DNA from: VBCG01 sp044226535
GTDB lineage: Bacteria > Pseudomonadota > Gammaproteobacteria > Burkholderiales > Casimicrobiaceae
Length of the DNA stretch: 64,000 nucleotides
Direction of reading: 5' to 3'
Assembly: GCA_044226535.1 (NCBI GenBank)
Contig: JBGAGT010000008.1
Location: forward strand, 124,001 to 188,000
This document shows positions 29,454 to 37,404 of this stretch, piece after piece. A program made the translations under genes and the position numbers. The notes beneath the pieces are model-generated. The model was not told where the DNA came from. It saw only the letters and a list, made by a program, of their open reading frames with translations, and did not search any database. How positions within the stretch are numbered: the stretch's first letter is position 1; every line of letters starts with the position of its first letter.

Positions 29454-29618
29454 TCTCATCTCCGCGCAACAGGGAATCCCGCGAGGATGTGCCCATGCGG
29501 CGTCATCCCGCAGTCAGAGGACATCCTACACCGCTGTAGGACGTTGGGGCGTGGTACGCAGGGCGGTCGATCCTCGGCGGCCGCGGTCCGTCGCGGCTGC
29601 GACACTGCATGGAAGTCG

Positions 29619-29666
29619 TGGCTCCCCGACCTGGGCTCGAACCAGGGACCTGCGGATTAACAGTCC
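29619..29666 (-). other. 3' half of tRNA-Asn(GTT), probable island attachment site
   Basis: Read on the minus strand, 48 bases match the 3' part of a bacterial tRNA-Asn. They hold the anticodon loop CTGTTAA with anticodon GTT, the 3' side of the anticodon stem, variable loop, T arm with GGTTCGAGCC, acceptor 3' strand and CCA (complement at 29619-29621). Past 29666 the sequence no longer pairs: the 5' anticodon strand would be CGGGA against TCCGC, and no D arm or 5' acceptor follows. It is therefore not a functional tRNA but the repeated 3' end left by integration into a tRNA gene. Base composition and gene content change here. The rest of the gap from 29454 to 29876 holds no gene I can support. 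Confidence 0.8.
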
Positions 29667-29876
29667 CGCACTCGTGACCCCACTCTTGTACGCTTCATTC
29701 CGTCGATTCGCGTAACGCCGTGAATTGACGCGAAAAACGCTTCCGCATTGCTGTCGTGCGTTCGCCTGATTCGCTCCTTTCAGCATCATTCCTACGAATC
29801 GCGGCTGTTCCACTATGGCACAACTATAGGCAGCGCATCAATGGCCTTGTGCTCCACTGAACGCCGCAAGAAGCGC

Positions 29877-30947
29877 CTATCTGGCTACAACCGGGAGTTC
29901 GTACCAGCGCTTGGTTCGAGTTACGAAGCGTACGACGAGCAACATCACCGGGACCTCGATCAGCACGCCGACCACGGTCGCGAGCGCTGCACCGGACTCG
30001 AAGCCGAAGAGACTGATGGCCGTCGCCACGGCAAGCTCAAAGAAATTGCTCGCCCCGATCAACGCTGAAGGGCACGCCACACTGTGCGCGACGCCAAGGC
30101 GGCGGTTGAGCCAATACGCAAGGGTTGAATTGACGAAGACCTGGATCAGGATCGGCACGGCCAGCATCGCGATGATCAGTGGCTGGCCGAGAATCTGCGG
30201 TCCCTGAAAGCCGAACAAAAGCACCAGCGTCAGGAGCAGCGCTGACAGCGAGACTGGATGCAAGCGCTCCAAAGCGCTATTGAGCGCGGATGGATCGCCA
30301 CCGCGTAGAAGGCTGCGCCGCCACCATTGGGCGGCGACGACCGGGACGAGGATGTAGAGCACCACAGACGTGGCAAGCGTCTCCCAGGGCACGGTGATGG
30401 CCGAGAGACCCAGCAGCAATCCGACCAGCGGAGCGAATACAAACAGCATGATCGCGTCGTTCAGCGCTACTTGCGTCAGGGTGAAGTTGGGATCGCCGTT
30501 CGACAGGTTGCTCCACACAAATACCATCGCCGTACATGGCGCAGCGGCCAGCAGGATCAGACCGGCGACGTAGCTATCGAGTTGGTCGGCAGGCAGCCAG
30601 CGTGCAAAGAGATGTCTGACGAACAGCCACCCGAGCAGCGCCATCGAGAACGGTTTGACGGCCCAATTGATGAATAGCGTGACCCCGATACCTCGCGAAT
30701 GTCGCCTGACCTCGTGCACCGCTCCAAAATCCACCTTCAGCAGCATCGGCACGATCATGAGCCATACGAGCACCGCGACCGCCAGGTTGACCTCGGCCAG
30801 CTTCAGGTTGCCCATGAGCTGAAAGACCGGCGGGAACAGTTGACCCAGGGCGATCCCCGCGGCGATGCAACCGAAGACCCACCACGTCAGGTTGCGCTCG
30901 AAACTGCCCATCTGCTTCGCGGGCACGGCAGCAGCGGCGGCGTTCAC
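29877..30947 (-). CDS. acr3: Arsenite efflux permease Acr3
   Basis: A 356-residue, ten-helix inner-membrane carrier exporting arsenite. Family marks are FERNLTWWVFGCIAAGIALGQ at the N-terminus, the conserved Cys in AAAPCTAMVFVWSNLSNGDPNFTL, and ALIGASNFFELAVATAISLFG near the end. The start is a GTG one base after the arsC stop. An internal ATG 12 codons later (MGSFERN) is also possible, since neither has a clear ribosome site. It is the last gene of a four-gene ars operon and exports the arsenite made by ArsC or released by ArsI. The sequence is complete with no disruption. Confidence 0.95.
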   Translation of the reverse strand: MNAAAAAVPAKQMGSFERNLTWWVFGCIAAGIALGQLFPPVFQLMGNLKLAEVNLAVAVLVWLMIVPMLLKVDFGAVHEVRRHSRGIGVTLFINWAVKPFSMALLGWLFVRHLFARWLPADQLDSYVAGLILLAAAPCTAMVFVWSNLSNGDPNFTLTQVALNDAIMLFVFAPLVGLLLGLSAITVPWETLATSVVLYILVPVVAAQWWRRSLLRGGDPSALNSALERLHPVSLSALLLTLVLLFGFQGPQILGQPLIIAMLAVPILIQVFVNSTLAYWLNRRLGVAHSVACPSALIGASNFFELAVATAISLFGFESGAALATVVGVLIEVPVMLLVVRFVTRTKRWYELPVVAR

Positions 30948-30948
30948 G

Positions 30949-31467
30949 TCAAACAGGGTTGCCGGCGGTGCGCGTCTCGTCGGCGATGTGACGAGCTTCC
31001 GATTGCAGGGACATGCGATCCGAAGTCGTCATCGGGAGATTGACCAGTAGCGAGATGCGACGCTGCATCAGATGGAAAACGTCGCGGGCAACCTCACGAA
31101 CCTTGTCCGGATGTCCCATGTGCGCGGCTGGGTCCGGCGCGCTCCAATGGGCCTTTGCCGGCATTCCCGGCCACACCGGACACGCTTCGCCGGCGGCCTG
31201 GTCGCAGACCGTGATCACCAGATCCATCTTCGGTGCGTCCGGGCGCGCAAACTCATCCCACGACTTGCTGCGCATCCCGGACGTGCTCGCACCGATCGAT
31301 TCCAGACACTCAGCAACGTAGGGATTGACGTGTCCGCTAGGGTGACTTCCCGCGCTGTAGGCCCGGAATCGACCCTTGCCCATTGCGTTGAGCAATGCCT
31401 CGGCGATGATGCTGCGGGCCGAGTTCCCGGTGCACAGGAAGAGGACGTTGTAGATTCGCTCGCTCAC
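30949..31467 (-). CDS. arsC: Arsenate reductase, low-molecular-weight phosphatase type
   Basis: A 172-residue cytoplasmic arsenate reductase of the LMW-PTPase fold. The P-loop FLCTGNSARSIIAEALLN carries the nucleophilic Cys12. ITVCDQAAGEACPVWPG supplies the two resolving Cys of thioredoxin-coupled enzymes, and APDPAAHMG holds the general acid Asp. It turns arsenate into arsenite for export by Acr3. The GTG start at 31467 is fixed by a four-base overlap (GTGA) with the arsI stop, implying translational coupling. An upstream ATG would run far back into arsI. The C-terminal ~20 residues (SEARHIADETRTAGNPV) are a small extension. Confidence 0.94.
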   Translation of the reverse strand: MSERIYNVLFLCTGNSARSIIAEALLNAMGKGRFRAYSAGSHPSGHVNPYVAECLESIGASTSGMRSKSWDEFARPDAPKMDLVITVCDQAAGEACPVWPGMPAKAHWSAPDPAAHMGHPDKVREVARDVFHLMQRRISLLVNLPMTTSDRMSLQSEARHIADETRTAGNPV

Positions 31468-31967
31468 GAGCAGCAACCGACGGCCGCCTTTACCGGAATC
31501 GCAGCGCTCACGACCGCCGGCTGAGGCGCGCAGCACGCGGCAGCACTTGCGGTGCCGGAGGTCTCCGGGACGCCACACGCACCCGGCTCCTCAGCACCGA
31601 ACAGGGGAATGGTGCCCAAGCTATGGTAGGTCTCCCAAGCAATACCCGCTGGGTCGGTCACCCAATACTTGTCGGACTTCGCATAGCAACAGTTGGCCCC
31701 GATCTCCTCGACCAGTCCGGCGTCGGCCTCCGCCAACTGGGCGTGCATGGCCTTGAACTCTTCATCGGAGTCGAGCTGAAAGCCGAGATGATTGACACCC
31801 TGCTTCCCGCCGCGCGAAGAGATTGCGAAGTTGAGACGAGGGTCTTCGACCATCCATTTGGCGTAGTCTGGCTTCTGCACCGTAGGCTCAGTGCCGAAAA
31901 CCTTCGAGTAGAAGGCGATGCCCTCTTTGAGACTGTTCACAGCGACGTGCACATGGAATCGCTTCAT
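31464..31967 (-). CDS. arsI: ArsI/CadI family organoarsenical C-As lyase
   Basis: A 167-residue vicinal-oxygen-chelate dioxygenase. In studied ArsI enzymes an Fe(II) site (His, His, Glu) and a vicinal Cys pair bind trivalent organoarsenicals and cleave the carbon-arsenic bond. The equivalent residues are visible: H5 in KRFHVHVAV, H60 in QGVNHLGF, E113 in AWETYHS, and the Cys pair C93-C94 in GANCCYAKSDKYW. A second Cys cluster lies in the C-terminal tail (SAAACCAPQP and a terminal VGCC), which may add metal binding. The start ATG is preceded by GGAGGGCATC. It overlaps arsR and arsC by four bases each. The CadI name is used for the same family in cadmium-induced settings. Confidence 0.92.
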   Translation of the reverse strand: MKRFHVHVAVNSLKEGIAFYSKVFGTEPTVQKPDYAKWMVEDPRLNFAISSRGGKQGVNHLGFQLDSDEEFKAMHAQLAEADAGLVEEIGANCCYAKSDKYWVTDPAGIAWETYHSLGTIPLFGAEEPGACGVPETSGTASAAACCAPQPAVVSAAIPVKAAVGCCS

Positions 31968-32302
31968 GATGCCCTCCGTTTGCGTTGAGGTGATGGCACG
32001 CAAGCCACGACACAGCTCGCGCCCTTGCAGCAGTTCTCAGTCAGGTAGTCGACCAGTCCGTTCACTGTGGAGAACTTGGCCGAGTAGTAGATGAACCGCC
32101 CCGCCTGCCGACCCGTGATCAAGCCGGCGTGGGACAACTCTTTGAGGTGGAACGACAGCGTTGCGTTGGCCATACCCAGGCGGTCGGCAATCTCGCCGGC
32201 AGGCATCCCTTCCGGACCCTGCTCGACGAGCAGGCGGAAGATGTCCAGGCGAGATTCCTGCGACAGTCCGGTCAATGCGGACAGGGCGGCTTTCTTTTCC
32301 AT
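31964..32302 (-). CDS. arsR: ArsR family arsenic-responsive repressor
   Basis: A 112-residue winged-helix repressor heading the ars operon. The recognition helix is in ADRLGMANATLSFHLKELSHAGLI and the wing in GRQAGRFIYYS. The classical Cys-Val-Cys of the E. coli ArsR helix is missing. Instead the C-terminus has C91-C92, C97 and C101 (ENCCKGASCVVACVP), like the subgroup typified by the Acidithiobacillus protein, where an adjacent Cys pair plus a later Cys bind arsenite. The ATG at 32302 has no ribosome site, and the best promoter puts transcription start almost on it. Its last four bases overlap arsI. Confidence 0.93.
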   Translation of the reverse strand: MEKKAALSALTGLSQESRLDIFRLLVEQGPEGMPAGEIADRLGMANATLSFHLKELSHAGLITGRQAGRFIYYSAKFSTVNGLVDYLTENCCKGASCVVACVPSPQRKRRAS

Positions 32303-32308
32303 GTTTCT

Positions 32309-32337
32309 AGTTTTATCGAATTGTTGACCAATGTCAA
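32309..32337 (-). promoter_or_regulatory. ars operon promoter with ArsR-type operator
   Basis: Reading leftward, TTGACA (32337-32332) is a perfect -35, followed at 16 bp by TAAAAC as a weak -10. The -35 lies within a perfect inverted repeat, TTGAC-N4-GTCAA (32324-32337), the likely ArsR operator. Transcription would begin close to the arsR ATG at 32302, implying a leaderless or nearly leaderless mRNA. Prediction from sequence only. Confidence 0.6.
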
Positions 32338-32355
32338 GCCCCCTACCCAAACACG

Positions 32356-32398
32356 TTCTAGTCGTGCCGCCGCCCTGGCGATCGCGCCAGAGCTAGAA
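32356..32398. promoter_or_regulatory. Nested inverted repeat between arsR and the MOT1-like gene
   Basis: Outer arms TTCTAG (32356-32361) and CTAGAA (32393-32398) enclose a perfect inner stem, CTGGCG-ATCG-CGCCAG (32375-32390). It could be an operator or a leader stem for the rightward transporter gene 43 bp downstream. It does not match the ModE site pattern, and I see no molybdenum-cofactor riboswitch core. Confidence 0.45.
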
Positions 32399-32440
32399 TG
32401 ACTTCAACCATTAACGCTGATCGTCACCCCTCGACCCAAG

Positions 32441-33613
32441 ATGTTCTCCCAATTTCTCCGGCAGTCGGTACGACCTCTCCTCGGGGGAAACCGATTCGAC
32501 CGTATGGAGTGGGCAGGCGCCTTCGGTGACCTTGGCACGCTGATCCCCTTTGTGGTCGCGTACCTCAGCATGTTGAACCTCGATCCCTTCGGCGTCCTCT
32601 TCTCGTTCGGTGTGGCGATGATCGCGTGCGGGATGATCTACAGGACCCCCTTCCCCGTACAGCCGATGAAGGCCGTCGGCGCCATCGCAACAACGCAGGC
32701 GGCTCAGACCCTCACTGTGACGGCAGGCGCCGTATACGCAGCAGGCTTGGCCAGCGGCGCCATCTGGTTGCTACTCGGCCTCACAGGAACCGCGCAAAAG
32801 GTCGCGAAGCTCGTCGGCCGCCCCGTAGTCGTCGGCATCATTCTTGGTCTCGGGTTCGGGTTCATGCTGAACGGCGTGAAAATGATGGCCGATAACTGGT
32901 GGATTGGTGGGATAGCCCTCGGTGGAACCTTGCTGTTACTTGGCAGCCGGAAGGTGCCAGCGATGTTTATCCTGTTGGTCTTTGGCGCCGGCTGCGGGAT
33001 CATCATCGACCCGGCCTTGGCTGAAAGGCTTGCGGGCCTGACCATCGACCCGCGCTTACCTTCTTTGAGCCTGGGTAGCATCAGCTGGAACGATCTGCTG
33101 ATCGGCACCGTATTCCTGGCTTTGCCGCAAGTGCCGCTGACACTTGGCAACGCCATCATTGCGATCACGGACGAGAACAATCACCTTTTCCCGGACCGCC
33201 CCGTCACTGAACAGCGCGTCGCCATTTCGACCGGATTCATGAATTTGGGCAGTGGATTGCTCGGCGGAATTCCGATGTGTCATGGCGCCGGCGGAATGGC
33301 GGGCCACGTACGCTTTGGCGCACGAACCGGTGGTGCGCCAATCATTCTCGGATCGCTCCTCTTGCTGATGGCGGTTCTATTCAGTAGTTCAGTCGGGATG
33401 TTCCTGCGCATTTTCCCGCCGGCAATTCTTGGCGTCATTCTGTTCCTCACGGGCGCGCAGTTGGCACTCGGCGCTTGCGACCTCAGCAAGAACAAGGGGG
33501 AGCGGTTCGTCACGGTAGTCACCGCCGCGCTCGCGATTTGGAATGTCGGTATCGCCTTTGTGGTCGGCAGCCTGATTCTGCTGATCGCCCGTCGCGGTTG
33601 GCTCAAGCTATAG
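32441..33613 (+). CDS. MOT1-type molybdate/sulfate transporter
   Basis: A 390-residue membrane protein with 10-11 helices matching the MOT1 molybdate (or sulfate) transporter family of the SulP relatives. It carries the two family signatures: WAGAFGDLGTLIPFVVAYL in the first helix with PFPVQPMKAVGAIA, and GIPMCHGAGGMAGHVRFGARTG in the second half. MOT1 proteins of plants and algae take up molybdate. Bacterial members are little studied. The ATG at 32441 follows CCCAAG. The Crp/Fnr regulator begins nine bases after its stop, so the two form an operon. The oxyanion substrate is inferred; in an arsenic island it might instead carry another oxyanion. Confidence 0.85.
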   Translation: MFSQFLRQSVRPLLGGNRFDRMEWAGAFGDLGTLIPFVVAYLSMLNLDPFGVLFSFGVAMIACGMIYRTPFPVQPMKAVGAIATTQAAQTLTVTAGAVYAAGLASGAIWLLLGLTGTAQKVAKLVGRPVVVGIILGLGFGFMLNGVKMMADNWWIGGIALGGTLLLLGSRKVPAMFILLVFGAGCGIIIDPALAERLAGLTIDPRLPSLSLGSISWNDLLIGTVFLALPQVPLTLGNAIIAITDENNHLFPDRPVTEQRVAISTGFMNLGSGLLGGIPMCHGAGGMAGHVRFGARTGGAPIILGSLLLLMAVLFSSSVGMFLRIFPPAILGVILFLTGAQLALGACDLSKNKGERFVTVVTAALAIWNVGIAFVVGSLILLIARRGWLKL

Positions 33614-33622
33614 CGAACGGCG

Positions 33623-34231
33623 GTGCCGACTAGAACGTCGCCAAGTCTTCCCGCCACCCTACCCGCGGCGTTGCGGACGCTTGGCCAACTCGTGACTTAC
33701 GAGAGAGATGCGTGCGTGTTCCGCAAGGGTGATGCGGTAACGGCGGTCTTCCTCGTGATCGAAGGGGAAGTTCGCTTGTCCCGCTTCGCCAAAGACGGCA
33801 GCGAAATCGCATTGCACCGCGCGGGCCGCGGCGACTTCTTCGCAGAGGCGGCGCTCAACGTTCCACGCTATCAGTGCAGCGCGATAGCGTCGCAGCCGTC
33901 GACGTTGCTCATCTTCCCCGCATCCAAGGTCCGTGCGCAGTTTGCCAAGGACTCCGAGTTCGCCCAACAGTGGGCGGAGTTGTTGGCCAGACAGCTACAC
34001 GCCGCGCGGGCGCGGGTCGAGCGCCTCGCGATGAAATCGGCCGCCGAACGGGTATTGCACTTCCTGCACATCGAAGGGAAAGGACCGCAAAGCGAAGTGG
34101 CACTGGCCGGAAGCCTCAAGGACCTGGCCACGGAGTTGGGACTGAGCCACGAAAGCCTGTATCGAACGCTCGCGCGAATGCAGCGCGACGGCGTTGTTGT
34201 CCGGCGCGACAATCGCCTGGGGCTCGCGTGA
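33623..34231 (+). CDS. Crp/Fnr family transcriptional regulator
   Basis: A 202-residue regulator with a GTG start nine bases after the transporter. Residues ~15-115 form a cyclic-nucleotide-binding-like beta roll (FRKGDAVTAVFLVIEGEVRLSRFAKDGSE, then GRGDFFAEAALN). Residues ~140-200 are a winged helix with DLATELGLSHESLYRTLARMQRDGVV. It lacks the Fnr N-terminal Cys set and the Crp cAMP-contact Arg-Ser pair, so the signal is unknown. It probably controls the transporter operon and the cytochrome gene to its right, next to which a TGA-N-TCA palindrome lies. Confidence 0.88.
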   Translation: MPTRTSPSLPATLPAALRTLGQLVTYERDACVFRKGDAVTAVFLVIEGEVRLSRFAKDGSEIALHRAGRGDFFAEAALNVPRYQCSAIASQPSTLLIFPASKVRAQFAKDSEFAQQWAELLARQLHAARARVERLAMKSAAERVLHFLHIEGKGPQSEVALAGSLKDLATELGLSHESLYRTLARMQRDGVVVRRDNRLGLA

Positions 34232-34244
34232 CCCCTCAAAGCCA

Positions 34245-34260
34245 TATGATCTGAGTCATA
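34245..34260. promoter_or_regulatory. Fnr/Crp-like palindrome before the cytochrome gene
   Basis: TATGA-TCTGAG-TCATA is a perfect 16-bp palindrome with the TGA/TCA core spacing of the Crp/Fnr superfamily. It lies directly after the regulator gene and 59 bp before the predicted start of the cytochrome, a suitable place for autoregulation or activation. Confidence 0.5.
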
Positions 34261-34318
34261 CACATCGCGCCGAGTAAACGCCACAATGTCCGCTTGGAGG
34301 ATTTTCCGCGGAGGCATT

Positions 34319-34807
34319 GTGCGATTCGAAGCGATTCTTGGCGTGGCGCTGGTAGCGGTCGGCGCTGGCGCATTCGCGCTGGCGGTACGCGCGCAGACGC
34401 ATCAGCATAACATGACCTCAAGCGCACCCGTCCAAGGGGATGCGAGGCAACTGGTCAAGTTTCCGGAACCGATGCGCCTGCACACGATCACCAGCATGCG
34501 CGATCACTTGCTGGCGATACAGGAGATCAATGTGGCCCTATCGAAGAGCGACTTCGACCAAGCGGCACGCATCGCCGAGCAACGGCTAGGCTTGAGTTCA
34601 CTGGAACTCCATGGCGCCGCTCATATCGCGCCCTATATGCCAAAAGGAATGCAGGAAATTGGAACTCAGATGCATCGGGCGGCGAGCCGCTTTGCGGTCG
34701 AAGCGCAGAGCGCCAGTGTCGCGAACGATGTTCGTCCGGCACTCGCGGCGCTAGGTGCGGTGATGCAGCAGTGTGTCGCGTGTCACGCAGCGTATCGCTT
34801 GCACTAG
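34319..34807 (+). CDS. Exported monohaem cytochrome c' / b562-like protein
   Basis: A 162-residue periplasmic protein. The GTG at 34319 is preferred because GGAGG lies five bases upstream and the protein then opens with a proper signal peptide (RFEAILGVALVAVGAGAFA, cleaved near VRAQ). An ATG at 34286 would add 11 residues. Mature residues are mostly helical (MRDHLLAIQEINVALSK, ALAALGAVMQQC), ending with a haem site CVACHAAY near the C-terminus. This is the layout of the four-helix cytochrome c' fold. An electron-transfer or gas-binding role is inferred. It follows the Crp/Fnr gene and may be its target. Confidence 0.75.
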   Translation: MRFEAILGVALVAVGAGAFALAVRAQTHQHNMTSSAPVQGDARQLVKFPEPMRLHTITSMRDHLLAIQEINVALSKSDFDQAARIAEQRLGLSSLELHGAAHIAPYMPKGMQEIGTQMHRAASRFAVEAQSASVANDVRPALAALGAVMQQCVACHAAYRLH

Positions 34808-34855
34808 GATCACCGCGCGCCGCGTCTTCAACGGCGCCACGACTCTCTGTCGCGA

Positions 34856-37240
34856 CTAAACGTGCTGACCTTTGCGACGACCGTCCAAGGCGCGTAGCAG
34901 GCGCATCCCGTTGAACACGACCAGCAAAGTTGCACCCAGGTCCGCAAAGACGGCCATCCACAATGTCGCCATGCCCATCAACGCCAGCACAAAGAAGACT
35001 GCCTTGATCCCTAGGGCGAGCGTGATGTTCTGCAATAGCACCGCGCGGGTTCTGCGACTCAAGCGAATGAAGTCGGCCAGCTTTCGTAGATCGTCATCCA
35101 TCAACGCGACATCCGCCGTCTCCAGCGCCGTGTCGGTGCCCGCCGCGCCCATGGCAAAGCCAACGGTCGCGCGGGCGAGCGCGGGAGCGTCGTTGATCCC
35201 ATCGCCCACCATGCCAACGTCGCCATATTTCACGAGCATCTCGTTGATGGCGGTGAGCTTGTCATCCGGCAGCAGATCACCGCGCGCGTCGGTGATTCCT
35301 GCCAATCCGGCAATGGCGGCGGCCGTGTGGGGGTTGTCACCGGTGAGCATGACCACATGCACGCCCAACGCCTTCAGGTCCGCGATAGCAGCGACAGAGG
35401 TATCGCGAATGGTGTCGGCAACCGCGAGTACAAGTCGCGGCGCCTGTGCGGAGCACAGTACGACCGCCGTCTTGCCGTCTTTCTCAAACCGGTTGAGGAC
35501 GGACTCCAGCGATGCACTGCAAACGCCCAACTCCTCGACGAGCCGGTGATTTCCCAGGTATGCCGCCTCGCCGCCGATCACACCCTTGATGCCGCGACCG
35601 GTCAAGGACTCGACGGCTTCAACAGCGAGCAGTGACTCGCCTGGATACCGGGACTGCCAGTAGGCCGCGACCGCGGATGACACCGGGTGATCCGAACGAA
35701 CGGCAAGGCTGGCGGCATGGCGCAGCAGCGATACGGCGTCCGCCTCCACCACAGCATGTTCGTCGGTCAATGCCGGGCGCCCCACCGTGATGGTCCCGGT
35801 CTTGTCGAGCGCCAAGGCACGCAGCTTGTGGCCCTGCTCCAAGTACAGGCCGCCCTTGATCAGGATGCCGTGCTTCGCCGCTGCAGCGAGACCACTGACA
35901 ATGGTGACCGGCGTCGAGATCACGAGTGCGCACGGACATGCGATGACCAGGAGCACCAGCGCCTTGTACAGCCACGGCTGGAAAGGCAAGCCCATCAACA
36001 GCGGCGGCACGATGGCCACCAGCACGGCGAAGGCAACGACCGCGGGAATGTAGTACCGCGCGAATTGATCGACGAAACGCTGAGTCGGCGCACGTTGGCC
36101 CTGCGCTTCCTGCACCGTCTTGATGATGCGGGCCAGTGTCGAGTGACCTTGGTCGGAGGTGACCCGGTAGTCGAATCCGCCGCGTTCGTTGATCGTGCCG
36201 GCAAACACCACGTCGCCGGATTCCTTGGTGACTGGAATGCTCTCGCCGGTGATGGGAGCCTGATTGATCGTGGTCTGCCCAGAGACGATGGTCCCGTCGA
36301 GCGGAACGCGTTCGCCCGGCTTGACCCGGACCATAGTGTTGATGGCCACATCCTTTGCTGCGACCTCGTGCCACGACCCATCAGGGGTCTGCGCCGTGGC
36401 CAACTCAGGCGACATTGCCATCAGCCCCTTGATAGCGTTGCGGGCGCGGTCCAGCGAAAGCGACTCGATCGTCTCGGCCAGCGCAAACAGGAAGATGACG
36501 ACCGCAGCCTCCGGCCACTGCCCGATGACGACGGCGCCGATCACCGCCAGCGACATCAGGAAGTTCATGTTGAGCGCGAAATTGCGCAGCGCGATCCAGC
36601 CCTTCTTCAACGTGTTGAGACCGCCGGTGAGAATCGCAAATGTCGCCAACGCGATGACCGGCCAGGACTGTTCCTGGCCAGTGGTCCAGGCGACGACCTC
36701 CGCACCAATGGCAGCGACGCCGGAAACCGCGAGCAGAATCCAGCGGCGCTTGGGAATTCCAAAACTTCGGGCTAGCGCTTCCTCGTCAAAGCCCGCGGCC
36801 GACGCCGAAGTCAAGGAGTCCGACTTCACTGCCGGCTCCATGTCCAACGACTTCAGAATGGTGATCAAAGGTGCAATCGACGATAGTCGATGCGCCACGG
36901 TCAATTCGCGCTGGATCAAATTGAAGGACAGCGCGTCGATCCCAGCCACGCCCGCGAATTTGTCCCGGATCAACCGCTCTTCCGTCGGACAGTCCATCTT
37001 CTGGATCAGGAAAACGGCGCTGGCGCTCCCGTCGGAGATTGCAGACTGGGGGACCGCCTTCACAAATTCCGAGTGAGGGGTATCGCGGTGGTCGTGTTCG
37101 TGCCCCTGTCCGTCTCGATGCGCACTTTTGTGAGCCTGGCACTGGTCAGGATCATGCGCGTGCGCTGCTGCATCAACTGCCTTCGGACGTGAGACATCGC
37201 AACACGGGATCGCGGGTTTCGAGGGAACAGGAGTAGGCAT
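34856..37240 (-). CDS. cadA: Cd2+/Zn2+/Pb2+-exporting P1B-type ATPase
   Basis: A 794-residue heavy-metal pump. The N-terminus is a His/Cys-rich metal-binding region (residues ~12-55), then an HMA domain with MDCPTEERLIRDKF. Pump motifs: TGES in ITGESIPVTK, the transmembrane CPC in VIACPCALVIS, the phosphorylated Asp in ALDKTGTITVG, SDHPVSSAV, and the hinge VGDGINDAPALARA. CPC together with a late helix GIKAVFFVLALMGMATLWMAVFADLGATLLVV (read in two parts, with Lys and Asp) indicates the Zn/Cd/Pb subgroup. The ATG at 37240 sits at the predicted transcription start of a MerR-type promoter, so the message may be leaderless. The regulator CadR lies 1.6 kb away beyond chrA. Confidence 0.95.
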   Translation of the reverse strand: MPTPVPSKPAIPCCDVSRPKAVDAAAHAHDPDQCQAHKSAHRDGQGHEHDHRDTPHSEFVKAVPQSAISDGSASAVFLIQKMDCPTEERLIRDKFAGVAGIDALSFNLIQRELTVAHRLSSIAPLITILKSLDMEPAVKSDSLTSASAAGFDEEALARSFGIPKRRWILLAVSGVAAIGAEVVAWTTGQEQSWPVIALATFAILTGGLNTLKKGWIALRNFALNMNFLMSLAVIGAVVIGQWPEAAVVIFLFALAETIESLSLDRARNAIKGLMAMSPELATAQTPDGSWHEVAAKDVAINTMVRVKPGERVPLDGTIVSGQTTINQAPITGESIPVTKESGDVVFAGTINERGGFDYRVTSDQGHSTLARIIKTVQEAQGQRAPTQRFVDQFARYYIPAVVAFAVLVAIVPPLLMGLPFQPWLYKALVLLVIACPCALVISTPVTIVSGLAAAAKHGILIKGGLYLEQGHKLRALALDKTGTITVGRPALTDEHAVVEADAVSLLRHAASLAVRSDHPVSSAVAAYWQSRYPGESLLAVEAVESLTGRGIKGVIGGEAAYLGNHRLVEELGVCSASLESVLNRFEKDGKTAVVLCSAQAPRLVLAVADTIRDTSVAAIADLKALGVHVVMLTGDNPHTAAAIAGLAGITDARGDLLPDDKLTAINEMLVKYGDVGMVGDGINDAPALARATVGFAMGAAGTDTALETADVALMDDDLRKLADFIRLSRRTRAVLLQNITLALGIKAVFFVLALMGMATLWMAVFADLGATLLVVFNGMRLLRALDGRRKGQHV

Positions 37241-37246
37241 GCAACC

Positions 37247-37277
37247 ATTGGAAACCCTGAACTTACTAGAGGGTCAA
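37247..37277 (-). promoter_or_regulatory. cadA promoter with MerR-family operator
   Basis: On the minus strand TTGACC (-35, 37277-37272) and TCCAAT (-10, 37252-37247) are 19 bp apart, the over-long spacing typical of MerR-activated promoters. Between them lies the dyad ACCCT-N11-AGGGT (37254-37274), close to known CadR/PbrR operators. Predicted transcription start falls on or beside the cadA ATG. Confidence 0.75.
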
Positions 37278-37404
37278 TAGGGTGAGCATTGTTGTCGAAC
37301 TTCGGTATCCAAGTACGATAAGCTTTCAGTGCCCACCCCGCATTTGGAGTCGCTGCGGAAACCTTTCCTCCGCTCAAACCGAGATTCTGTCTCGATCGCT
37401 GGCC

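Noticed and set aside
29590..29700. A complete tRNA-Asn gene
   Set aside because: The 5' half is absent: no D arm or acceptor 5' strand, and the anticodon stem does not close beyond 29666.
29526..29813. Minus-strand ORF reading through the tRNA-Asn fragment
   Set aside because: Part of its product is simply translated tRNA sequence, and no family is visible.
32356..32398. Molybdenum-cofactor riboswitch or ModE site
   Set aside because: Only simple dyads are present, without the riboswitch core or ModE half-sites.
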